This document shows positions 1 through 5,022 of a stretch of 7,764 nt of DNA, piece by piece. Numbering within the stretch: the stretch's first letter is position 1; each line of letters starts with the position of its first letter. Location of the stretch: the NCBI GenBank assembly GCA_031278025.1, contig JAITLF010000059.1, positions 1 through 7,764 on the forward strand, written 5' to 3'. This DNA comes from Treponema sp. (GTDB lineage Bacteria > Spirochaetota > Spirochaetia > Treponematales > Breznakiellaceae). Under the pieces are notes generated by a model that worked only from the letters and a program-made list of their open reading frames with translations, had not been told where the DNA came from and made no database searches. The position numbers and the translations under genes are program-made.

Positions 1-440
1 AAAATAAAGCCGAAACCCATGAACACTTCGCCGAGGCTCCGGTACTTCCACTTTGAGACATTGACAAAAAAACCTATTCCCACGGCGGGAAGGGCCATGC
101 TGGAAATTTTGACTTCAAAGCCGACAAGGGAGACTATCCAGGCGGTAACGGTGGTGCCGATGTTGGCGCCCATGATTACCCCGATGGACTGGGTAAGAGA
201 GAGAAGTCCCGCGTTTACAAAGGAGACCACCATTACCGAAACCGCCGACGAGGACTGTACCAGCATAGTAACCACGGCGCCTGTCAGAACCGCAAGGATC
301 CGGTTGCCCGTCATTAAATTCAGCGTGCGCTGCAGCTTCTCACCGGCGATCTGCTGAATACCGTCACTCATGATCTTGATCCCGTACAGGAAAAGACACA
401 AGCCGCCTACGATTCTCAGCAGCACCTCAACAATATGCAT
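1..440 (-). CDS. Na+/phosphate cotransporter family protein, N-terminal part (cut by window edge)
   Basis: Reading from the ATG at 440-438 gives 146 codons with no stop before the window ends, so only the N-terminal part is present. The protein begins MHIVEVLLRIVGG and is strongly hydrophobic. It carries a QSSSA motif at residues 62-66 and GANIGTT at 91-97, the two hallmarks of the Na/Pi-cotransporter family (PF02690, NptA/YjbB type). Family knowledge: these are inner-membrane proteins that move phosphate with sodium, many carry a C-terminal PhoU-like domain, and some act in phosphate export. Hydrophobic stretches lie near residues 5-22, 47-80, 85-107 and 113-130. The start is supported by an unusually long Shine-Dalgarno match directly upstream. 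It is transcribed divergently from thrS. Whether the PhoU-like domain is present cannot be seen. The family call is firm; the direction of transport is unknown. Confidence 0.9.
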   Translation of the reverse strand, partial: MHIVEVLLRIVGGLCLFLYGIKIMSDGIQQIAGEKLQRTLNLMTGNRILAVLTGAVVTMLVQSSSAVSVMVVSFVNAGLLSLTQSIGVIMGANIGTTVTAWIVSLVGFEVKISSMALPAVGIGFFVNVSKWKYRSLGEVFMGFGFI

Positions 441-449
441 GATCACCTC
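441..449 (-). promoter_or_regulatory. Extended ribosome binding site of the phosphate transporter gene
   Basis: On the minus strand the sequence GAGGTGATC lies immediately before the ATG at 440. All nine bases are complementary to the usual 16S rRNA 3' end (GATCACCTC), so the GAGG core sits 5 nt from the start. This fixes the ATG as the start; the in-frame GTG six bases upstream lies inside the Shine-Dalgarno itself and is unlikely to be used. Confidence 0.7.
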
Positions 450-503
450 TATAAAAAACGCCGGCGAAGCCTGAGGTATCGCCGCTGACGTTCATATAAG
501 ATT

Positions 504-532
504 TTGAACCAGTCCTCTACAGCGAATATAGT
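504..532 (+). promoter_or_regulatory. Candidate sigma-70-type promoter for thrS
   Basis: TTGAAC at 504-509 and TATAGT at 527-532 are separated by exactly 17 nt, a reasonable -35/-10 pair (4/6 and 5/6 matches to consensus). Transcription would start near 539 and give thrS a leader of about 107 nt. A second TTGACT at 600-605 has only a poor -10 (CATTCT, 623-628) at 17 nt spacing. The surrounding 441-645 interval is the divergent spacer between the transporter and thrS. I found no convincing promoter for the transporter on the other strand. Confidence 0.4.
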
Positions 533-645
533 CAATTTACCGGATTTTTTCCAGTGGAGATTGCTTTGATTCGGAATTTGGACGCATCCTGCCGCGCTCT
601 TGACTATGCCCCCAAAAAAACGCATTCTGGTTGAACGGGGGGTAT

Positions 646-2409
646 ATGTCCGAAGCAAAAAAAGAAAAACTGGAAACAATCCGCCATTCGGTAAGCCATG
701 TCATGGCCCAGGCGGTAACCCGTCTCTTTCCCGGGACCAAAGTCGCCATAGGCCCGTCCATCGAGAACGGTTTTTATTACGATTTTCTTCTGCCCGGGCC
801 AATTGCGGCCGAGGATCTCGCCGCGGTCGAGGCGGAAATGAGGAAGATCATCGACTCGAAGCAGGATTTTGCGCGGGTCGAATTGAGCAGGGAGGATGCG
901 CTTGCGCGTTTCGCGGATGAACCGTTCAAAACCGAGCTTATCAACGAACTTCCCCCTGACGCGGTCATCACCGTTTACGAGAACCGGGACGCGGAGGGCA
1001 GAGTCCTGTGGGCGGATCTCTGCCGGGGGCCGCACGTGGCCAACACCCGCGAGATTCACGGCGGGGCCTTCAGGCTCATGTCAATCGCCGGGGCCTACTG
1101 GCGGGGGGACGAGAAGCGGCCCATGCTTACGCGGATATACGGCACGGCCTGGGAAACGCCCAAGGACCTTAAAGCCCACCTGGCCTTTCTGGAAGAGGTG
1201 GAAAGACGGGACCACCGCCGGGTAGGAAAGGAGATGGACCTTTACTCGGTTCACGAGGAAGCCGGGGCCGGTCTCATCTACTGGCACCCCAACGGCGGCA
1301 GGATGCGGGTGGCCGTCGAAACATTCTGGCGGCAGGAACACTACCGCAACGGTTACGAGATTCTCTACACCCCCCACCTCGGAAAATCCTGGCTCTGGGA
1401 GACATCGGGCCATCTGGGGTTTTACAAGTCGAATATGTACAGCCCCATGGAGATCGACAACCAGGACTATATCATTAAGCCGATGAACTGCCCCTTCCAC
1501 ATCATGATCTACAAGAACAGGGGCCGCAGTTACCGGGAACTTCCCCTGCGCTGGGCCGAGCTGGGAACCGTGTACCGCTACGAGCGCAGCGGCGTACTCC
1601 ACGGCCTTCTGCGGGTGCGGGGCTTTACCCAGGACGACGCGCACATCTTCTGCACGCCCGAACAGATCGAGGATGAAATCCGGGAGGTGTTGCGTTTCAG
1701 CCTGAACCTTTGGAAAGTCTTCGGCTTTAAGGATATCAAGGCTTACCTGGCAACCAAGCCCGCCGAATCCGTGGGTGAGGAAAGCCGCTGGGATCAGGCG
1801 CTGGAATCACTGCGCAAGGCGGTGAACGCCGAAGGGCTGGAATACGAGATCGACGAGGGAGGCGGCGCCTTCTACGGGCCGAAGATCGACCTTAAAATAA
1901 AAGACGCGCTGGGCCGCGAATGGCAGATGACGACCATTCAGTTTGACTTTAACGAACCGGAGCGTTTCGATATGAGCTATATCGATGCCGACGGCAAACA
2001 GAAACGGCCCTACATGGTCCACCGGGCCCTGCTCGGTTCCCTGGAACGCTTCTTCGGCGTACTCATCGAACACTTCGGCGGGGCCTTTCCGGCGTGGATT
2101 GCCCAGGAGCAGATCGCCGTTATTCCGGTGGCGGAGGGCTTTAACGACTACGCCAAAAAGGTGGCGGAGGACCTTAAGGGGTACGATCTGCGGGTTTCAT
2201 CGGAACTGGACGACGGCCGGCTTAACGCCAAGATTCGGGATTGCCAAAACAGGAAGATCCCCTATATGCTGATAGTGGGCGAGAGGGAGGCCGGCGAAGG
2301 AACGGTGTCCATCAGACTCCGGGACGGGAGACAGCTTCCGCCCATGAAAGTTGCCGGTTTCGCCGAATACGCGGTGAAAAAGGTGAATAGCCGTGATTTG
2401 GAATTATAG
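646..2409 (+). CDS. thrS: Threonyl-tRNA synthetase, TGS-less form
   Basis: This 587-residue protein charges tRNA-Thr with threonine in the cytoplasm (class II aminoacyl-tRNA synthetase). The editing domain shows the HxxxH pair at H14/H18 and the CRGPH element with C126 and H130. The catalytic core shows the zinc ligands C282 (MNCPFH), H333 (DDAHIF) and H459 (MVHRALLGS), motif 2 around RYERSG at 311-316, and motif 3 around 463-470. The anticodon-binding domain fills roughly 487-587. The start at ATG 646 is chosen because a G-run (637-642) precedes it and the protein then begins MSEAKKEK before the editing domain. An upstream in-frame TTG at 631 has no ribosome binding site. The N-terminal TGS domain of the roughly 640-residue E. 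coli enzyme (about 60 residues) is absent, a natural variant in some bacteria. The sequence WQMTTIQFDF replaces the more usual WQCGTIQLDF. The nitroreductase gene follows closely and is probably co-transcribed. Confidence 0.97.
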   Translation: MSEAKKEKLETIRHSVSHVMAQAVTRLFPGTKVAIGPSIENGFYYDFLLPGPIAAEDLAAVEAEMRKIIDSKQDFARVELSREDALARFADEPFKTELINELPPDAVITVYENRDAEGRVLWADLCRGPHVANTREIHGGAFRLMSIAGAYWRGDEKRPMLTRIYGTAWETPKDLKAHLAFLEEVERRDHRRVGKEMDLYSVHEEAGAGLIYWHPNGGRMRVAVETFWRQEHYRNGYEILYTPHLGKSWLWETSGHLGFYKSNMYSPMEIDNQDYIIKPMNCPFHIMIYKNRGRSYRELPLRWAELGTVYRYERSGVLHGLLRVRGFTQDDAHIFCTPEQIEDEIREVLRFSLNLWKVFGFKDIKAYLATKPAESVGEESRWDQALESLRKAVNAEGLEYEIDEGGGAFYGPKIDLKIKDALGREWQMTTIQFDFNEPERFDMSYIDADGKQKRPYMVHRALLGSLERFFGVLIEHFGGAFPAWIAQEQIAVIPVAEGFNDYAKKVAEDLKGYDLRVSSELDDGRLNAKIRDCQNRKIPYMLIVGEREAGEGTVSIRLRDGRQLPPMKVAGFAEYAVKKVNSRDLEL

Positions 2410-2414
2410 GAGGG
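2408..2414 (+). promoter_or_regulatory. Ribosome binding site overlapping the thrS stop codon
   Basis: AGGAGGG lies 4 nt before the ATG at 2419, and its first two bases are the last two of the thrS TAG stop. This near-consensus site fixes the nitroreductase start and suggests that its translation is coupled to termination on thrS. Confidence 0.75.
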
Positions 2415-2418
2415 TTTT

Positions 2419-2943
2419 ATGGCAAAGACCACACTGGAAGATCTCAAGAACAGGCGGAGTATCCGTTCTTTTAAAAGCGATCCCATTAAAGATGAGGAAC
2501 TGGACGCCATTTTGGAGGCGGGCACTTACGCGCCCAGCGGGGCGAATAACCAGTCCGCGGTAATCGTGGTGGTGACCGACAAGGCCGTTCGGGACAGGCT
2601 TGAGGAACTCAACGCCGAGGTACTCGAAAATCCCAAGGCAAAGCCTTTTTACGGCGCGCCCGTGGTGCTGGCGGTTTTGGTCGATCAGGGCAAGGCTACC
2701 CCTGTCGAGGACGGGGCTTTGGTTTTGGGAAACCTCCAGATTGCCGCGAGCGCCATCGGGGTGGGTTCCTGCTGGGTTCACCGGGCCAAACAGGTTTTTG
2801 AAAGCCCGGACGGAAAGGCGTTCCTGGAGAAATGGGGCCTTAAAGGGGATTACCGGGGAGTGGGTTTCTGCGTACTCGGTTATCCGGAAGGCCCCGCGCC
2901 CCAGGCCGCGCCGAGAAAAGCGGGTTATATCATCAAGGTGTAG
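2419..2943 (+). CDS. Nitroreductase-family FMN-dependent oxidoreductase
   Basis: This 174-residue protein matches the compact form of the nitroreductase superfamily: cytoplasmic FMN flavoproteins, usually dimeric, that use NAD(P)H to reduce nitro compounds, quinones or other acceptors. The N-terminal flavin phosphate-binding motif is RRSIRSF at residues 12-18. APSGANNQ at 38-45 is the second FMN-contact segment. The central helix reads LGNLQIAASAIGVGSCWV (103-120), and the C-terminal LGYPEG (153-158) is followed by a basic patch near 166-167, the usual last FMN contact. The start is set by the strong Shine-Dalgarno AGGAGGG. It sits 9 nt after thrS, so an operon is very likely, although no functional link to tRNA charging is obvious. 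thpR follows after 62 nt. The physiological substrate cannot be told from sequence. The family assignment is firm, the specific function open. Confidence 0.92.
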   Translation: MAKTTLEDLKNRRSIRSFKSDPIKDEELDAILEAGTYAPSGANNQSAVIVVVTDKAVRDRLEELNAEVLENPKAKPFYGAPVVLAVLVDQGKATPVEDGALVLGNLQIAASAIGVGSCWVHRAKQVFESPDGKAFLEKWGLKGDYRGVGFCVLGYPEGPAPQAAPRKAGYIIKV

Positions 2944-3005
2944 GCGCCGTTTAGCTTAAACCGCGGACGGCACAGACAGACTTTTCGCAACAGAGAAAAA
3001 TCTCA

Positions 3006-3584
3006 ATGAGACTCTTTATTGCCGTTAATTTTGACGAGGAACTTACCGGCCGTATCCTTGAAATACAGGAAAGACTACGCGCGGCGGCTGCCCGGGGGAA
3101 TTTTTCCCGCCGGGATAATCTCCACCTTACCCTTGTCTTCCTGGGCGAAACCGGCGCGGGCCTGGTTCCGGCCATTCGGGACATTATCGCCGCCCTCCCC
3201 TCCCCCGGGGCCTTTTCGCTGAATTTCAACCGGGCCGCCTGTTTCCGCCACAGCGGGAAGGAACTCTGGTACATAGGCGCCGATCCCGGCAGCCCGGGCA
3301 TGGAGCGGCTTTTAGAATTGCGGACAAAGCTGGTAGAGGGCCTCGAAGGGCTTGCGCCGCCGCCGTCCGCGTCTTCGCGATTTCCCTCAGGCGGAGGGGG
3401 CCTCTCTTTTGACAGGCGGCCCTTCAACGCCCACATCACCCTGGGCCGGGAACTGCGGCTAAACCGGGAGCTTGCGCCGTTTCCCGTGCGGATTGAGGCC
3501 CCCATACGGCGCATAAGCCTGATGCGAAGCGAACACCGGGACGGCCGGCTGGTTTACACGGAACTCTTTGGCCGGGATCTGTGA
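3006..3584 (+). CDS. thpR: RNA 2',3'-cyclic phosphodiesterase (2H family)
   Basis: The 192-residue product starts MRLFIAVNFDEEL, the typical opening of bacterial ThpR (formerly LigT). The two catalytic HxTx motifs of the 2H phosphoesterase superfamily are present as HLTL at residues 40-43 and HITL at 143-146. These enzymes open 2',3'-cyclic phosphate ends of RNA to 2'-phosphate and can show weak 2'-5' RNA ligase activity. Length is close to the family norm. Residues 117-133 form a proline-, serine- and glycine-rich stretch (PPPSASS, then PSGGGG) before the second motif, likely an extended surface loop. The ribosome binding site is weak (AGAGAAA at 2992-2998), and a small GAGA/TCTC inverted repeat (2993-2996, 3001-3004) lies just before the ATG. 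It follows the nitroreductase by 62 nt in the same direction and may share the thrS transcript. I see no intrinsic terminator right after it. Confidence 0.92.
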   Translation: MRLFIAVNFDEELTGRILEIQERLRAAAARGNFSRRDNLHLTLVFLGETGAGLVPAIRDIIAALPSPGAFSLNFNRAACFRHSGKELWYIGADPGSPGMERLLELRTKLVEGLEGLAPPPSASSRFPSGGGGLSFDRRPFNAHITLGRELRLNRELAPFPVRIEAPIRRISLMRSEHRDGRLVYTELFGRDL

Positions 3585-3843
3585 AGGGGCGGCCCAAAGC
3601 TCCCCGGTGAAAAAGCCCTTGCCTGCCAAAATATTGAAAATTTCCTCCTGCATTACAAACAGATCTCCGCACAGGAAACCTGAACCAAAGATCCGGTAGG
3701 GTGTATACGGACCATAGACCCGTTTCTCCATCGGAGGTTCAGAGATTTCTCAATCGGGAGAAAAATTCTCTGAGCGGCAAGAAGCTCGAACTAAAAGTTT
3801 GTCGGGGTATTTAACCCGGCTTTCGAATAAACGCCTGTGGAAC
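3585..3843. other. 259-bp intergenic stretch between converging thpR and trpR
   Basis: No convincing gene is present here. One minus-strand reading frame starting at 3731 stays open through 3585 and then runs antisense into thpR as far as 3459 (90 codons). Its first part is protein-like (MEKRVYGPYTPYRIFG), but the bases before its ATG are CCTCCG, so there is no Shine-Dalgarno, and the rest is forced by thpR. It may be a decayed remnant or chance. The stretch also holds an imperfect inverted repeat (3740-3772) and a weak GGGT/ACCC hairpin near 3805-3818, just beyond the trpR stop. Confidence 0.5.
3740..3772. repeat. Imperfect inverted repeat between thpR and trpR
   Basis: The left arm CAGAGATTTCTC (3740-3751) pairs with the right arm GAGAAAAATTCTCTG (3758-3772) around a 6-nt loop, with a 3-nt bulge in the right arm splitting the stem into two 6-bp parts. 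It lies between the converging thpR and trpR genes and could end transcription from either side. There is no U-tract on either strand, so an intrinsic terminator is not well supported. Confidence 0.4.
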
Positions 3844-4143
3844 TTATTCTTCTTCCAATGCCATGACCAACATGCGCTTGAAGGCTGAATTGGGCTTTTT
3901 TAATTCCCGGGACCCCCGTGTTATTTTGCAGAGAGACAAGCCCAAGGTTTTGGCTATCTCCCGCTGGGGTATTTTCTTGTCCAGAGCCTTGACCAGCGCC
4001 CAGCGGGCGGCGATATCCGCCGTTTCCGCGGGAGTCAGGATGCATGCAAAGAATTGTTCAATCAGTGTACTGTCGGCGGTTCTGGCAAAGGCGCGGGCCA
4101 GCTCAGAAAGGTTTTCCGCCACTCTGGGATCGTCCATGTTCAT
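3844..4143 (-). CDS. trpR: Trp repressor family regulator (TrpR)
   Basis: The 99-residue product is a small all-helical DNA-binding protein of the TrpR family. Family knowledge: TrpR is a cytoplasmic homodimer that binds operators when loaded with L-tryptophan and represses tryptophan synthesis or uptake genes. Aligned by eye to E. coli TrpR, the tryptophan-contact residues T44, R54 and R84 correspond to T37, R47 and R76 here, with one 1-residue gap between R47 and Q60. The helix-turn-helix spans about 57-80 (IPQREIAKTLGLS, then the hallmark ITRGS at 74-78). Two starts are possible, ATG 4143 or ATG 4137 (M3); neither has a Shine-Dalgarno. The promoter just upstream predicts transcription starting at the first ATG. 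An internal palindrome in that promoter suggests autorepression. No trp biosynthesis genes are in the window, so its targets are unseen. A non-Trp-sensing relative (YerC type) is less likely given the conserved contacts. Confidence 0.88.
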   Translation of the reverse strand: MNMDDPRVAENLSELARAFARTADSTLIEQFFACILTPAETADIAARWALVKALDKKIPQREIAKTLGLSLCKITRGSRELKKPNSAFKRMLVMALEEE

Positions 4144-4149
4144 ACTTAC

Positions 4150-4177
4150 AGTATAAACGATTGACAGAAATTGTCAA
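4150..4177 (-). promoter_or_regulatory. trpR promoter predicting a leaderless mRNA
   Basis: On the minus strand a perfect TTGACA (4177-4172) and a TATACT (4155-4150) are separated by 16 nt. Only 6 nt (GTAAGT) lie between the -10 box and the ATG at 4143, so the expected +1 is the A of the start codon itself. No ribosome binding site exists in this interval, which agrees with leaderless translation. The promoter lies 33 bp beyond the gph stop, in the same direction. Confidence 0.7.
4161..4177. promoter_or_regulatory. Perfect palindromic operator over the trpR -35 box
   Basis: The sequence TTGACAGAAATTGTCAA is a perfect 6-5-6 inverted repeat (TTGACA, 5-nt centre, TGTCAA). One arm is the -35 hexamer and the other lies in the spacer of the trpR promoter, so a bound dimer would block RNA polymerase. 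TrpR itself is the natural candidate, by analogy with E. coli trpR autoregulation. The half-site is unlike the E. coli trp operator (CTAG cores), so the recognition would have to be different. Another regulator cannot be excluded. Confidence 0.55.
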
Positions 4178-4209
4178 ATTTGAGGAAGCGCTGTAACCAG
4201 GAGGCGGGA

Positions 4210-4875
4210 TCAAATACGGGTTTCCCGGATAAGGGTAAGGAGTTCTTCGGGCCGGTCGATGATGCGGAGGGCGCCCGCTTTTTCAAGCGCTTCCCGGCCC
4301 CGGAACCCCCAGCTTACCAGAAGGGGCGAGCAGTCGGCGGCCCGGGCTGTTTCCAGGTCAACCTCGGAATCTCCGACGAAAATTGTTTCCCGGGGGGTAA
4401 CGTCGAGCTTCATCAAAAGTTCCCAGGTAGAGGCGGGGTCCGGTTTTCGGGGAATGCCGGGCAGCTCCCCCCGCACCACCTCGAAGGCGCCGGCGGGAAA
4501 AAGCCGGTCAATTACCATGCGCGCCACAAGGTCGGACTTGTTGGTAAGGACCGCGCTTTTTACCTTGAGTTTTCCCAATTCGAAAAGCAGTTCCTGAATG
4601 CCCGGGTATATCTTCGAATGAACCACCGGCTTTTCCGCGTATAACTGCCCGGCCCGCCTTGCAAGTTCATCCACGACTTCTTCGTTCCGGTTTTCTTCGG
4701 GCAGAACGGAGCAGGCCAGACGCCTGATACCGTTCCCCACAATGCCGCCATAGGCCGCAACGGGCAGGGCAGGGAAACCCCGCTCGTCAAGCGCGGTATT
4801 CATGGCAAGGGCAATATCCGCAAGGGTATTCACCAGGGTTCCGTCCAGATCAAAAACGACACATTTAAAACGCAT
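4210..4875 (-). CDS. gph: HAD-superfamily phosphatase, phosphoglycolate phosphatase type
   Basis: The 221-residue protein is a soluble HAD hydrolase. All four motifs are visible: motif I DLDGT with nucleophile D9 and acid/base D11, motif II around T111 (VLTNK), motif III K144 (RKPDP) and motif IV GDSEVD at 168-173 with metal-ligand acids D169 and D173. The cap insert between motifs I and II (about residues 15-85) is helical, of the C1 type seen in Gph/PgmB enzymes. The likely reaction is dephosphorylation of 2-phosphoglycolate or a related small sugar phosphate. Gph versus another small phosphatase cannot be decided from sequence. The start at ATG 4875 has GGAAGG 6 nt upstream and puts motif I at the usual distance; an earlier in-frame start at 4929 would add 18 unlikely residues encoded by the hairpin region. 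It lies downstream of the hydratase on the same strand, across 147 bp of structured DNA, and ends 33 bp before the trpR -35 box. Confidence 0.88.
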   Translation of the reverse strand: MRFKCVVFDLDGTLVNTLADIALAMNTALDERGFPALPVAAYGGIVGNGIRRLACSVLPEENRNEEVVDELARRAGQLYAEKPVVHSKIYPGIQELLFELGKLKVKSAVLTNKSDLVARMVIDRLFPAGAFEVVRGELPGIPRKPDPASTWELLMKLDVTPRETIFVGDSEVDLETARAADCSPLLVSWGFRGREALEKAGALRIIDRPEELLTLIRETRI

Positions 4876-4911
4876 AGATGCCCTTCCGTAATTACGTAAG
4901 ACTGGGGGGTA

Positions 4912-4957
4912 GCCGGAGACCCCGGACACGGCTGAAAGCCGGGGAGGAGGCTCCGGC
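4912..4957. repeat. Nested GC-rich inverted repeat upstream of gph
   Basis: An outer stem GCCGGAG/CTCCGGC (4912-4918 with 4951-4957) encloses CCCCGG/CCGGGG (4920-4925 with 4939-4944), with an alternative small hairpin CGGCT-GAA-AGCCG (4929-4941) inside. No T-run follows on either strand, so this is a structured element rather than a classic terminator. It sits between the hydratase stop and the gph start and is directly followed by a second nested repeat. Confidence 0.6.
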
Positions 4958-4960
4958 GCA

Positions 4961-5016
4961 GGGGGGCCGGAAGGCGGCTTTTAACACGTCGTCCGCCGTA
5001 CGGTAACAGGCCCCCC
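4961..5016. repeat. Nested GC-rich inverted repeat just after the hydratase stop
   Basis: An outer 8-bp stem GGGGGGCC/GGCCCCCC (4961-4968 with 5009-5016) encloses an inner stem GGCGG/CCGCC (4973-4977 with 4993-4997). On the minus strand it begins 6 nt after the hydratase stop codon (5023-5025), where it could protect the hydratase mRNA 3' end or slow transcription into gph. There is no U-tract. Confidence 0.6.
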
Positions 5017-5022
5017 TCTTGC

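Noticed and set aside
533..645. A T-box riboswitch upstream of thrS
   Set aside because: I looked for it because thrS is a frequent T-box target, but the T-box core sequence and a terminator/antiterminator pair are not present.
1081..1644. A 187-codon minus-strand open frame inside thrS
   Set aside because: It is antisense to the conserved editing and catalytic regions of thrS, with no ribosome binding site or domain.
2951..3514. A 187-codon minus-strand open frame opposite thpR
   Set aside because: It is antisense to both HxTx motifs of thpR, and the translation is dominated by R, S and P.
4171..4644. A 157-codon plus-strand open frame opposite gph
   Set aside because: It starts at a TTG inside the trpR promoter and is antisense to conserved HAD motifs; its composition is that of a shadow frame.
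4878..4929. A longer gph starting at 4929
   Set aside because: The extra 18 residues come from the hairpin-rich leader. The ATG at 4875 has a good Shine-Dalgarno and gives the standard distance to HAD motif I.
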